Source of the DNA: Autumnicola tepida
Lineage (GTDB): Bacteria; Bacteroidota; Bacteroidia; Flavobacteriales; Flavobacteriaceae
Direction: 5' to 3'
DNA: 64,000 nt
Assembly (NCBI RefSeq): GCF_031846485.1
Contig: NZ_JAVRHQ010000015.1
Location: forward strand, 42,475-106,474
A program made the position numbers and the translations under genes. The notes below the pieces were generated by a model. It worked only from the letters and a program-made list of their open reading frames with translations. It had not been told where the DNA came from and searched no databases. Shown here in pieces: positions 35,726 through 43,339 of this stretch. Position 1 is the stretch's first letter, and every line of letters begins with the position of its first letter.

Positions 35726-35911
35726 TTAAATGAAGGTTTTCAGGAATGCCCACTTTTTATTGAGCATTTCCCGGGCTTTTTGGCTTCTTGCCATTTTCCC
35801 CAGCCTTTCAATTTCAAGTGCTGAACAGTTATTGGCAATGAAGCTTAATTCCTTGGTTTTCTTGATTTCTTCTTCCGGGCTATTACCCGTTACTATTAGC
35901 GTTGCTGGCAT
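35726..35911 (-). CDS. Small helical protein, 61 aa
   Basis: Starts MPATLIVTGNSPEEEIKKTK and ends WAFLKTFI. It overlaps the upstream 281-residue gene by 29 bp and lies 3 bp before the next gene, so position and packing support it. It is helical and basic towards the end (KMARSQKAREMLNKKW). No family is recognised; it could be a minor virion or scaffold protein. Confidence 0.6.
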   Translation of the reverse strand: MPATLIVTGNSPEEEIKKTKELSFIANNCSALEIERLGKMARSQKAREMLNKKWAFLKTFI

Positions 35912-36728
35912 TTTGAATGAGATTGTATTTGATTAATAATTTTTCGTAGTCTTTTTGAAATTCCTTGTTTCCGCTGGCATGTTGAACAATTACATAGTAT
36001 GCAGCGGCTACCCATTCATCAGGAATACCAGGGTTAGAAATGGTATCGACTACCTGGCTTTTAGTGTCCGATAACTGCGGCGTTTGTGGCTGAGGGCTGT
36101 TTAATCCCGGTTGCTGGCCAGCTTTTAAAGAGGCTATACCGCCTATTATGGCTTCAGGATTTGCGGCAAAAGCTTCTAATAATTTATCGACTGCGGAAGG
36201 TTTGGACTGCTTTTCTATATCATTTTCCAGCCTCATATTTTCCCTTTCCAGCCGCTTGTTATCGGCCTCCAGTTCGGCATTTCTTTTCTTCAGTTCTTCT
36301 GCCAGTTCCTTAACGTCCGTAAAACGGTCTGCCTGGCTTCGCATGCTCATAATTTCCGGTAAGCCTAAACCAAAATTAGCCGCGCCGTTAAGCCCCTGTG
36401 AAGGGCTGTTGAATTGTTGCGGCGTGGCAGCCGGCGAGGCCTGGCCACCACTTGCAGCAACGTTTCTTGTGTCTATGGCAAAGTTCAACCCGCAGCCTTC
36501 TTTTCTCCAGCTGGAGCCGTTTTTGATCTTCCGCTGTACCTGAATGGTTTTGATGCCTTTTTCTGCCAGGGCAAGAAAATAACCTAACGGCGTATCAAAC
36601 TTTTTCAGGTCCTGGTAGCCCAGGGCTTTTTCAATTTGCTTTTCAGTGTCAACATTATACACTTCCAGACGGTTAAGCTCATTTCTACTTAGCCATTCTA
36701 TAATTTCTGCTATATCTCGCTTTGCCAT
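35883..36728 (-). CDS. Coiled-coil protein with N-terminal winged-helix-like region
   Basis: 281 aa. The N-terminal 85 residues (MAKRDIAEIIEWLSRNELNR onward) look like a compact helical domain and end in a basic strand. A Ser/Gln/Pro-rich linker follows, then a strong coiled coil from about residue 120 to 170 (ELKKRNAELEADNKRLEREN). The C-terminus is helical (IPDEWVAAAYYVIVQHASG). No catalytic motif is seen. A scaffold or DNA-binding role in assembly is possible. Confidence 0.6.
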   Translation of the reverse strand: MAKRDIAEIIEWLSRNELNRLEVYNVDTEKQIEKALGYQDLKKFDTPLGYFLALAEKGIKTIQVQRKIKNGSSWRKEGCGLNFAIDTRNVAASGGQASPAATPQQFNSPSQGLNGAANFGLGLPEIMSMRSQADRFTDVKELAEELKKRNAELEADNKRLERENMRLENDIEKQSKPSAVDKLLEAFAANPEAIIGGIASLKAGQQPGLNSPQPQTPQLSDTKSQVVDTISNPGIPDEWVAAAYYVIVQHASGNKEFQKDYEKLLIKYNLIQNASNANSNG

Positions 36729-36736
36729 AATTGTAA

Positions 36737-37009
36737 TTAATCGCAGTTTTCAATTGGAGAGCCGTAATAGCACAGCAAATTCCTGCTGCTTTTGTCCTGG
36801 CCCTCGAATACTATTGGGAATTCGCCTTGCATCACCATGTTGTGACAACCGGCTGAAAAAGCTTCTCCCGGTTTCACTACAGTATGATATACGCGTACGT
36901 TTTCAGCTCCGAAATTGTAGAAGGTAGGTTCTACCATATCATTAATGCTGAAGGTTGTATCTTCAGTGATCTTCTTAAATCCCAGGTGAGCTTTTTTCAG
37001 TCCGTTCAT
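36737..37009 (-). CDS. Small beta-rich protein, candidate minor capsid protein
   Basis: 90 aa. Alternating hydrophobic residues in NFGAENVRVYHTVVKPGEAF and QGEFPIVFEGQDKSSRNLL indicate a small beta-sandwich. Three Cys occur (AGCHNM, LLCYYG, ENCD). It overlaps the upstream 118-residue gene by 4 bp and lies downstream of the putative capsid gene. No family is recognised; the capsid role is inferred from fold prediction by eye and position. Confidence 0.55.
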   Translation of the reverse strand: MNGLKKAHLGFKKITEDTTFSINDMVEPTFYNFGAENVRVYHTVVKPGEAFSAGCHNMVMQGEFPIVFEGQDKSSRNLLCYYGSPIENCD

Positions 37010-37362
37010 GCCGTGGTATCTTCTTTGATTATTCCGAAGGCTATTTGCACGGGTATATCTGCTGCTAAAGCCGTATCTGCGAAAAGAACCGCCTTAACAG
37101 TAGATCCGCCCTTGTACTCGATAGGTTTGAAACCATCCAGATACAAACCGGCATTGCTTTTTTTCCAAAAATCCAGGTCCATTGCCGCCGAAACGGTATT
37201 GCCGTTTTCTTTAAGCTCCAGGTTTACGATTTTGTCCTTTGTGCCGCTGAAGGTAGCCGCGGCAACTATGCGCGTTCCCTTATCAAGGGATATTTCTTTT
37301 TCAGCTAAGGTTTGCCCTGCCGGAAGGGTAACATTCAGCGTTTTCCAGTCCACTTTTTTCAT
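37006..37362 (-). CDS. Small beta-sandwich protein, candidate jelly-roll capsid protein
   Basis: 118 aa. Successive beta strands are easy to read: LNVTLPAGQTLAEKEISL, TRIVAAATFSGT, KIVNLELKENGNTVS, GSTVKAVLFADTAL and IPVQIAFGII. No signal peptide or membrane segment is present. It follows the 199-residue gene across a terminator and is coupled by 4 bp to the 90-residue gene. Size and strand pattern suit a single jelly roll or a turret protein; this needs structure prediction to confirm. Confidence 0.55.
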   Translation of the reverse strand: MKKVDWKTLNVTLPAGQTLAEKEISLDKGTRIVAAATFSGTKDKIVNLELKENGNTVSAAMDLDFWKKSNAGLYLDGFKPIEYKGGSTVKAVLFADTALAADIPVQIAFGIIKEDTTA

Positions 37363-37387
37363 TTGTGATTTTTTTGAGGTGAGAATT

Positions 37388-37424
37388 AAAAAAGCCCTGA
37401 ACCCATAAGCGGCCAGGGCTTTTC
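37388..37424 (-). terminator. Terminator inside the late block, after the 199-residue gene
   Basis: On the minus strand AAAAGCCCTG pairs with CAGGGCTTTTTT around a 14-base loop and ends in a T run. It follows the 199-aa gene and would raise that gene's transcript relative to the downstream genes. Confidence 0.75.
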
Positions 37425-37451
37425 ACTATTAACCAACCAAATTTTTATTTT

Positions 37452-38051
37452 TTAGGCTTTTCTGGAAGTTTTGAAACCTTGCAGCCTTACTTCCATGTAA
37501 ATGAATTTACCGGCAGCAGATGGAGCCAATACTTTTCCGTTAGGAAGTCTCAGGTACCACTCCATAGGCTGATCGTCAACTAAATAATTGAAGCCTTCAA
37601 GGTCATGGTAATAATCTTCAGGAGAACCTGGAGAAATTGCTTTTACCACATCTGCCAGAGGAAGATCCAGAACTTCACGCCCATTTTGAGTAATAACAAT
37701 ACTTGCGTTTCGTGCAATGGCAGGAGCCTTGGAAGCTGTATAATCTACAGAACCTTCTTCCCCTTGCGCATCAGCTTCGCCAAACCCTATGGCAATCTTA
37801 TCAAAGATCTGCGCCTGGTTTTTTGGAAGCTTTGTTTCAGAAATAGAAGAAACGCCGTCCACTTTCTTCGTGTTTTCGTCAATGATCCTGATCTGACCAC
37901 CGGCGTTAGTCACTTCTTTTCTTACGAAAACAGTGTGACGGGTAAGCCTTACCTGTTCCAATCCGATAAGGCCGGATAGTTCGCTTGAAAAAGCGTTTGC
38001 AATGGCAATAAGGAAAGCCGCTGCTGCTAAAAGTTTTTCTCTATTTTTCAT
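37452..38051 (-). CDS. Candidate major capsid protein (single jelly-roll-like)
   Basis: 199 aa. A short hydrophobic N-terminal segment (LLAAAAFLIAIANAF) is followed by a beta-rich body: RLTRHTVFVRKEVTN, GGQIRIIDENTKKV, ARNASIVITQNGREVLDLPL, EWYLRLPNGKVL and GKFIYMEVRLQGF. The region RNASIVITQNGREVLDLPLA reminds me of strands in small jelly-roll coat proteins. An intrinsic terminator lies right after it, as expected for an abundant structural gene. No match to a named family is claimed. The alternatives are a minor virion protein or an unrelated beta domain. Confidence 0.5.
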   Translation of the reverse strand: MKNREKLLAAAAFLIAIANAFSSELSGLIGLEQVRLTRHTVFVRKEVTNAGGQIRIIDENTKKVDGVSSISETKLPKNQAQIFDKIAIGFGEADAQGEEGSVDYTASKAPAIARNASIVITQNGREVLDLPLADVVKAISPGSPEDYYHDLEGFNYLVDDQPMEWYLRLPNGKVLAPSAAGKFIYMEVRLQGFKTSRKA

Positions 38052-38119
38052 TTTAATGTTCGTTTTTGATTAATAAATGATGATGTGATGAATAATTATA
38101 AACTGATAAAAATTGGTTG

Positions 38120-38593
38120 TTAAAACATAGAAGCTTCGCCTCCGGCTGCTTCTTTATAAACTTCCTGAATTTGAGGCGTTGGCCTTTGTGCCGGCAGCTT
38201 ATCAAAATTGATTACTGGCGCGGCAAGCATTGGGCGCTGTTCGTCACATGGGCAGGCAAGGCCTACCATACCGGCCACAAATTTGTTGGCAGTGGTGGTG
38301 CTTTCGGTTACCGGTTCCATTTGCTTTGCAGCGGCTTCTTTGATAAGAGCGGCCCCCTGAGAGAATGCCATCCCCAAAAGAAGGAATTTTGCTACCTGGT
38401 CTCCCGTAGTGGTGCCTTTTACAGCGGCAGCGCCAAGGGTTCCCGCGGCTACAATCCCTGCACGGGCATAGGTTTTTTGCTCAGCCGGTACCATTGCAAC
38501 AATACCACCGGACACAGCACCGCCAGCTACTGCACCTCCCAAGGTTAATGCACTGCTGCTGGCTGTTTTCGAAGTTATTTTTCCGAACTTCAT
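38120..38593 (-). CDS. Gly/Ala-rich membrane protein
   Basis: 157 aa. Residues about 14-75 are very rich in Gly, Ala and Val with helix-packing GxxxG patterns (LTLGGAVAGGAVSGGIVAMV, AGIVAAGTLGAAAVKG), followed by FLLLGMAFSQGAALI; two or three membrane helices can be drawn. The C-terminal 50 residues are polar, with a CPCD motif in GLACPCDEQRP. It sits beside the putative capsid gene, where membrane-containing phages often encode abundant vesicle proteins. The function is inferred. Confidence 0.6.
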   Translation of the reverse strand: MKFGKITSKTASSSALTLGGAVAGGAVSGGIVAMVPAEQKTYARAGIVAAGTLGAAAVKGTTTGDQVAKFLLLGMAFSQGAALIKEAAAKQMEPVTESTTTANKFVAGMVGLACPCDEQRPMLAAPVINFDKLPAQRPTPQIQEVYKEAAGGEASMF

Positions 38594-38655
38594 AGATTTC
38601 TGTTTTTAGAATTAATTAATAATTGATTTACTTGTCCGTTACTGCTGCTTTTACA

Positions 38656-39327
38656 TTACTTTTTTGCGGCTGCGCTCCACGCTATGAGGGCGAAAGTTGC
38701 CGTAAATACCCAGGGCAAATATTGCGGTACCCTGCTTTCTAATTTTTGTTCCTGGTTTTCTGAATTATCTACTGCCACGTTGTTAAAATTTATAAGGTTA
38801 ACAATGATATTTTTTTTCTGCCATTGGTAAGGTTCCGGCCTTGATCCCTCGTAAAAATTCGCTTCAACCGAAACAAATTCTTTCCCGGAAAATCCGGAGC
38901 CGTACAGACTAAGCGAAGCTTCAAATGCCTTAATAACTGCCAGGGCCGCTATTTCGCAAATGGCCGCTTTTTGCAATGCCACTTTTGCCAGGCTGGAGAT
39001 TATTTCAAAATTGGCCTGCTGGGCGTAATATGCACGGGCCACTTCCAGGGCTTCAATTACCTGGTTAAGTTTTTCCGTGTACTCGTTAGCAGAAAGCCTT
39101 TCAAAATCATCTGCCACAGATAAGTTTTCTGTTAAGCCTGAAAACCACGGGCGGAAGATTTTAACCCATTCTGCCACATCACTGCTTAACCCGGTATCTA
39201 AAATATTCGCCTGGGCATCATAAGTGGTTTTAATTTCCGCGGCGGCAAGAAGGTTCTTCAGGTTTTCAGCTACAGGGCCAATGGCCTTAACTTCCAGTCT
39301 TTTTAATATGGCAGTTATAGAACTCAT
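38656..39327 (-). CDS. Helical protein with C-terminal membrane anchor
   Basis: 223 aa. It is almost entirely helical up to about residue 150 (ITAILKRLEVKAIGPVAENL, VIEALEVARAYYAQQANFEI), then has a beta segment (FVSVEANFYEGSRPEPYQW) and ends with the membrane helix LPWVFTATFALIAWSAAAKK. It shares one base with the end of the 610-residue gene, which lies directly upstream. The C-terminal anchor plus basic end is the recurring pattern of this block. No family is recognised. Confidence 0.65.
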   Translation of the reverse strand: MSSITAILKRLEVKAIGPVAENLKNLLAAAEIKTTYDAQANILDTGLSSDVAEWVKIFRPWFSGLTENLSVADDFERLSANEYTEKLNQVIEALEVARAYYAQQANFEIISSLAKVALQKAAICEIAALAVIKAFEASLSLYGSGFSGKEFVSVEANFYEGSRPEPYQWQKKNIIVNLINFNNVAVDNSENQEQKLESRVPQYLPWVFTATFALIAWSAAAKK

Positions 39328-41159
39328 TATTTAGCTTTTTTTGCAGGTTTTGAAACCGTTTTTGCCCCGCCTTTCAGCATTGGTAATAGAAATGGTAATA
39401 ATGCCAGGCCTACCCCTGCGGCTATAATGCCGCCGTTACCGCTTTTTGTCTCACCCTGCCCGGTTACAACGGGGCCGTTGCCATTACCGTTGCCAGCCGT
39501 TGCACCGCCGTTGCTGTTTACCGGCTGGTAAGTATTACCAGTTGTTGGAGTGGTTGTAGGTGTATTGTTGTTTTGATTTTGCTGTTGCAACAATTGTTGA
39601 TTGTTCCAACTTTTCAAAGAAGATTTATCTACGGTATAAACGTAAAAATCAATTTCGTTTAGGCGGTCGGGAGCGGCTTTTTTAAGATCTTTCCCGGACG
39701 AAAAACCTTGAATTGGGTAGTTTCTTAATTCCGAAGAAGTCGCTTTCACTGCTCTTTTTGTAACCCGAATGTTATTAGCTTCAAATTGAGCGTTAAATCC
39801 GTCTATAACCTCTTTCAGAAGCTTTTCTGTTTCTGCTTCGGCCCAGTCATTGGCCAGCTTTGTAGATTTCGCCTTTTCGTGCTGACTGGTTCTAAATAAG
39901 TGATTGTTACCTCTAAGGTTAGCATCTATAGCTGTTAGCTGACGGTCCACATTTTCCATTGTGGTTTCAGAAAGCATTTTTTGAAGCCACGGATAACAAT
40001 TCTCAGCAAAACGCTTTTTAATTTCTTCCGGTGTTAATGAAGCTCCCCAGCTTGAAAGGCCATATTTCAGTACATTGGAAATATTTTTACTTAATTCCAG
40101 TTTATCTAAAATCCCCTTTATGATTCCGCCAAATGGAATTGCCCCGGCTGCAAGATCCAAACCGGCATCTACTATTCCACCATTGGCATTGCCGGAACCG
40201 GAAGAAGAACTGGTTGTTCTAACTGCTGTTGAATTGGAAGCAGTACTGCCTGAGAAGGAAGAGAAGGCATCGCTGAAGCTAAAACCAAGACCAGTAAGCC
40301 CAACAACCCTGTTGCTATTAAATGCCTGTTTAATTGCCAAATAAGGCACATATTCTGTAAGACTAACAGGATAGACAATACCTTCTACCTGTACCCCGTC
40401 ATATACCAGGTTAATACGAGGATCAAACCCCTTGGAAGTGTAATAATTTACCGCCTTCCTCAGATCTATCACCTGATCTTCTGGCGCACCTTTTTTAAGA
40501 AGGAAATGACAAAAACTGTCGAAATTCTCAATAATTCGTTGGGTGCGTTCATCCTGAGGCGCATTTAAACCAACGTGCATAAGTTTAGGCATAAAAATAT
40601 CTGCTTTTTCTAAGTATTCTACTTCAGTGTTTTGATGCCGAGTGGCATCGATCACAAACGTTGGCGCATTTTCTGAATATGTTTCTTTAGTTTGATCCTG
40701 GTAAACCACTACATACACGTGGGTGAATTCGTCCGGAAAAAAATACGGCTGCCTTACCTGGCGTATGGCGTGCTTAATACCAAGGTTGGAAAGAATGGAA
40801 GAAGCGAAAACCGAAAAACTTTTGCAGTCGGTTCCCGTTTTTCGTTGTAACCATGTACAAGCCGGAGAGCGCAGCTGTTGCAGCGCGCCATCGGCTGTAT
40901 ATTGTACATGGTCATACAGGAACTGATAGATGTTAGCAATTGTTCCCTGTAGTGATTGGCCTTCCAGAACAAGGGCTAATTTTGCCGTTTGCCAGCGGTA
41001 TTTTTCAACCCAGGCACGCATTTGATCAACGGTAAAAAAAGTGTCACCCTCGCCAAGCGGGGTGCTCTCGCATTTAACCGCGGGCATAAGTTTCTCGTAC
41101 TCTTTGCCGCTGCGCAATTGGCGCTTTAATGCCGTTGATATGTCTTGTTTTCCAGCCAT
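39327..41159 (-). CDS. Transglutaminase-like cysteine protease-fold protein with C-terminal anchor
   Basis: 610 aa, first gene of the late block. A transglutaminase-like domain carries the triad Cys112 (GTDCKSFSVFAS), His147 (FTHVYVVVY) and Asp171 (FVIDATRH). A Gly/Ser-rich linker (about 305-335) and a helical middle follow. The C-terminal region is Gln/Asn/Thr-rich and ends in the membrane helix GIIAAGVGLALLPFLLPML and a lysine tail. Such folds cleave or cross-link peptides; here cutting wall peptides or processing virion proteins are both possible. The Cys, His and Asp are all present, so it is probably active. Confidence 0.75.
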   Translation of the reverse strand: MAGKQDISTALKRQLRSGKEYEKLMPAVKCESTPLGEGDTFFTVDQMRAWVEKYRWQTAKLALVLEGQSLQGTIANIYQFLYDHVQYTADGALQQLRSPACTWLQRKTGTDCKSFSVFASSILSNLGIKHAIRQVRQPYFFPDEFTHVYVVVYQDQTKETYSENAPTFVIDATRHQNTEVEYLEKADIFMPKLMHVGLNAPQDERTQRIIENFDSFCHFLLKKGAPEDQVIDLRKAVNYYTSKGFDPRINLVYDGVQVEGIVYPVSLTEYVPYLAIKQAFNSNRVVGLTGLGFSFSDAFSSFSGSTASNSTAVRTTSSSSGSGNANGGIVDAGLDLAAGAIPFGGIIKGILDKLELSKNISNVLKYGLSSWGASLTPEEIKKRFAENCYPWLQKMLSETTMENVDRQLTAIDANLRGNNHLFRTSQHEKAKSTKLANDWAEAETEKLLKEVIDGFNAQFEANNIRVTKRAVKATSSELRNYPIQGFSSGKDLKKAAPDRLNEIDFYVYTVDKSSLKSWNNQQLLQQQNQNNNTPTTTPTTGNTYQPVNSNGGATAGNGNGNGPVVTGQGETKSGNGGIIAAGVGLALLPFLLPMLKGGAKTVSKPAKKAK

Positions 41160-41508
41160 TCTTAAAATGAAGAAACATTTCGTTTAGGCTGCTAAGATGG
41201 GGAGGGAAAAAAGAGAAGGCAGAGAATTCGGTTCTATTCGGTAGAACTTTCGCTTAAAAAGTTTTATTTGGTTTTATTTAACTTTTTTCGGAATAATTTA
41301 AGGTAATTCAGTTTTTTATTGTAGAATTCCGTTGTAAATCCTTTTAAAACGTTGTAAACTGTCGTAAAAATGCAAGGAATTGTTAAAGATCCGTTGTAGA
41401 CCTCGTTGCAACGGCTTTTTTATCCTTGATTTTGTTTTGGATTTTGTTTCGGTTTTTGTTCGTAACTTTGTGCTAGTTTGGTTATAATTAGTTCAAAAAC
41501 AACTCAGA
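41160..41508. promoter_or_regulatory. Divergent control region of the late block and the toxin-antitoxin pair
   Basis: 349 bp without a gene. It holds an array of CGTTG half sites: CCGTTGTAAA (41329), CGTTGTAAA (41350), CCGTTGTAGA (41391) and CGTTGCAACGG (41404). The steps of about 20, 42 and 12 bp suggest helical phasing. They look like half sites of the CCGTTGCAACGG palindrome repeated in the early block. GTTCTA and TAGAAC around TTCGG at 41231-41247 form a small hairpin near the late gene start. Binding of an element regulator is inferred. Confidence 0.55.
41463..41470 (+). promoter_or_regulatory. Putative -7 element for the toxin-antitoxin operon
   Basis: TAACTTTG matches TAnnTTTG and lies 38 bp before the antitoxin ATG. 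TTTG-rich sequence near 41443 could serve as the -33 part, though the spacing is short. Confidence 0.5.
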
Positions 41509-41766
41509 ATGGTTACGATTAAGATTGATGAGCGCACTAAAGCCGGGAAAGCTTTTTTAGAAATTGCCAAGATATTTTCAAGGGAGAAAAAAGGAGTTGA
41601 GATTGTGAAACCAGCTTTGGTAAAAAAAGCTAAATCTAAAAGCTATCCGGTTTCTAAAAACGTTCCTAATGCCGAAACCCTGAAGGCAATGGAAGAAGCT
41701 GAAAAAGGGATAGGAGTTAAAAGGTTTGATAGTGTGGACGCCCTTTTTGAAGATTTAGGGATATGA
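41509..41766 (+). CDS. Antitoxin of a RelE/YafQ-type system
   Basis: 85 aa. The N-terminal part MVTIKIDERTKAGKAFLEIA resembles small antitoxins with a strand-helix start, followed by a basic region (KKAKSKSYPVSK) and an acidic toxin-binding tail (FDSVDALFEDLGI). It overlaps the toxin gene by 4 bp, antitoxin first, the normal order. It probably neutralises the toxin and represses its own promoter. In this position it may stabilise the integrated element. Confidence 0.75.
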   Translation: MVTIKIDERTKAGKAFLEIAKIFSREKKGVEIVKPALVKKAKSKSYPVSKNVPNAETLKAMEEAEKGIGVKRFDSVDALFEDLGI

Positions 41767-42041
41767 TTTATAAAGTACACAGGAAGAACACCTTTAAAAA
41801 AGATTTGAAACGTTGCCAAAAAAGGAACTATAATTTAAACCTTATTCGGACAATTATATTAAGGTTAAGCGAAAAGGGAAATATTCCTGCAAAACATAAT
41901 CCGCATCTTCTAAAAGGGAACTATAAAGGGCATTGGGAATGCCATATTAAACCTGACTGGCTTCTAATCTGGCTACAGGACGATAAAGAAAAAGAAATTA
42001 CCCTTGTACGTACCGGCACCCATAGCGACCTTTTTAAATAA
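41763..42041 (+). CDS. YafQ-family mRNA interferase toxin
   Basis: 92 aa RelE-superfamily toxin that cuts mRNA on the ribosome. YafQ hallmarks are KNTFKKDLKRCQKR, the LLKGNYKGHWECHIKPDWLL region and the C-terminal LVRTGTHSDLF, which includes the conserved His and Phe. It is coupled to the antitoxin by a 4-bp overlap. The pair is the only rightward cassette between the late and early leftward blocks. Confidence 0.88.
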   Translation: MIYKVHRKNTFKKDLKRCQKRNYNLNLIRTIILRLSEKGNIPAKHNPHLLKGNYKGHWECHIKPDWLLIWLQDDKEKEITLVRTGTHSDLFK

Positions 42042-42062
42042 GATTTTTTTTCAGCAGCTGGC

Positions 42063-42140
42063 AGCGTTAAAAACGGCGTTAGGATCCTTGGCCAGAAACG
42101 TCAAAAATGACGTTGCTCGAGTAGCGTTGGAAATGGCGTT
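42063..42140. repeat. Cluster C of the 18-bp palindromic repeat (three copies)
   Basis: Copies at 42063 (AGCGTTAAAAACGGCGTT), 42097 (AACGTCAAAAATGACGTT, a perfect dyad apart from its centre) and 42123 (AGCGTTGGAAATGGCGTT). They lie between the convergent toxin and methylase genes. The trailing CAGGATCT also follows cluster A, and the TTGGCCAG and CTCGAG spacers match cluster B. Confidence 0.78.
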
Positions 42141-42148
42141 GCAGGATC

Positions 42149-42880
42149 TCAAACTTTTGTTACTATCCCGGAAAAATCCGGAAGCTTAAGAATTTCCTCG
42201 AAAATGGCCTGTTTTTCATAATCGGGCATTTGTTCCAGACGGTTGACCCAGCGTTTAGCCTTCCGCTTAATGCGTAGCCTTTCGCGGTAGTTATCGCCGG
42301 CAAAACGGTAATCGTGCAAAAGGCTAAGATCTGAGTAATTGTAATACAAGACTTCAGTTGCCATGCCCTGGGAAGTCTTAACCTGGAATTCAATTTTTGA
42401 CCAGTTTTTTAGGTAATCTTCATAGATAGAATTAGGATAGGTAGAAATTAAAATATCGATATTCCTAAACCTTGGGCTCTTTATTAAATGAAGTAAAATT
42501 CTATGGTCTGAATCAGTCATTTCGTGATCATAAACCAATTGAGAATTTTTGCGGCTATCCAAAGGGTAAGGAGGATCTAAGTAAATTACCGTTTTGCCCA
42601 GTTCTTCAAATTTTAGCCGTTGCAACAATTCAACGGCATCCAGGTTGTACAGTTCCAGCCAGTCATGGTTTAGCTTTTTCCATTTCCTGTACACCTCTTT
42701 GCTCAGGTCGTTGCCTATCATCCTGGCAGGCTTTTTTATGGTCCTGGAAACATAACCGTTGCCTAAAAACGGCTCAATAAAAGTATCGTGAGGCCGAATG
42801 CAGTTAATAATCTTTTGTACCGCACCACTGGCACCTTTGCCGCCAAAGTATCTTTTTGCTATGCCTTTTTCGGGTTTCAT
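42149..42880 (-). CDS. DNA adenine methylase (D12 class)
   Basis: 243 aa N6-adenine methyltransferase. The motifs are YFGGKG (11-16, substrate side), PFLGNGYVS (motif I, 37-45) and LDPPYP (motif IV, 101-106), in the order of D12/Dam enzymes. It may protect element DNA from host restriction or control its genes. A CCGTTGCAACGG palindrome lies 20 bp upstream of the start. No cognate restriction enzyme is nearby, so it is an orphan methylase. Confidence 0.9.
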   Translation of the reverse strand: MKPEKGIAKRYFGGKGASGAVQKIINCIRPHDTFIEPFLGNGYVSRTIKKPARMIGNDLSKEVYRKWKKLNHDWLELYNLDAVELLQRLKFEELGKTVIYLDPPYPLDSRKNSQLVYDHEMTDSDHRILLHLIKSPRFRNIDILISTYPNSIYEDYLKNWSKIEFQVKTSQGMATEVLYYNYSDLSLLHDYRFAGDNYRERLRIKRKAKRWVNRLEQMPDYEKQAIFEEILKLPDFSGIVTKV

Positions 42881-42929
42881 AGAGTTGGATTAGTAAAAGC
42901 CGTTGCAACGGGTGCAACGGCGGTTAGAT

Positions 42930-43301
42930 TTAAAATTTTCTTTTAATTCCATAGCAAAGACACCCAAAACGCCTGTCATCATCTGTTATGCCTTTTTTGA
43001 ATTTTTCAATTTTTCCAAAAATATCTAGCACTTCAAAACCATTTGGAATACAATTGTACCATTCAGCAGGAAGTAAATAATGTACTTCTCCTGGTTTTAA
43101 ATAGCTTTCCCCTTCGTCACGCATATCGCTTTTATACGAACACCACTCGCCAAAACCCCACATTTTTAAATCCGATTTTTTTGCACTTTCAATTGCTGAT
43201 AAAAATTCTTTTTTGGTTTTAGGAATAAACTGATTTTTTATTTTTTTATCCCGGTCAAATTGTGGTGTAACTATTTGGATTACTGGTTTTCTTTTTTTCA
43301 T
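42930..43301 (-). CDS. Hypothetical protein of the early block, 123 aa
   Basis: Starts MKKRKPVIQIVTPQFDRDKK. It has a globular, aromatic-rich middle (MWGFGEWCSYKSDMRDEG, YLLPAEWYNCIPNGFEVLDI) and ends CLCYGIKRKF. Four Cys are present but not in a clear zinc pattern. The 14-bp dyad GCCGTTGCAACGGC lies 14 bp upstream of its start. No family is recognised; it lies between the methylase and a 57-residue gene in the same leftward unit. Confidence 0.65.
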   Translation of the reverse strand: MKKRKPVIQIVTPQFDRDKKIKNQFIPKTKKEFLSAIESAKKSDLKMWGFGEWCSYKSDMRDEGESYLKPGEVHYLLPAEWYNCIPNGFEVLDIFGKIEKFKKGITDDDRRFGCLCYGIKRKF

Positions 43302-43339
43302 AAATTGTTTTTAAGCCGTTGCAACGGCATGGTTAAAAT

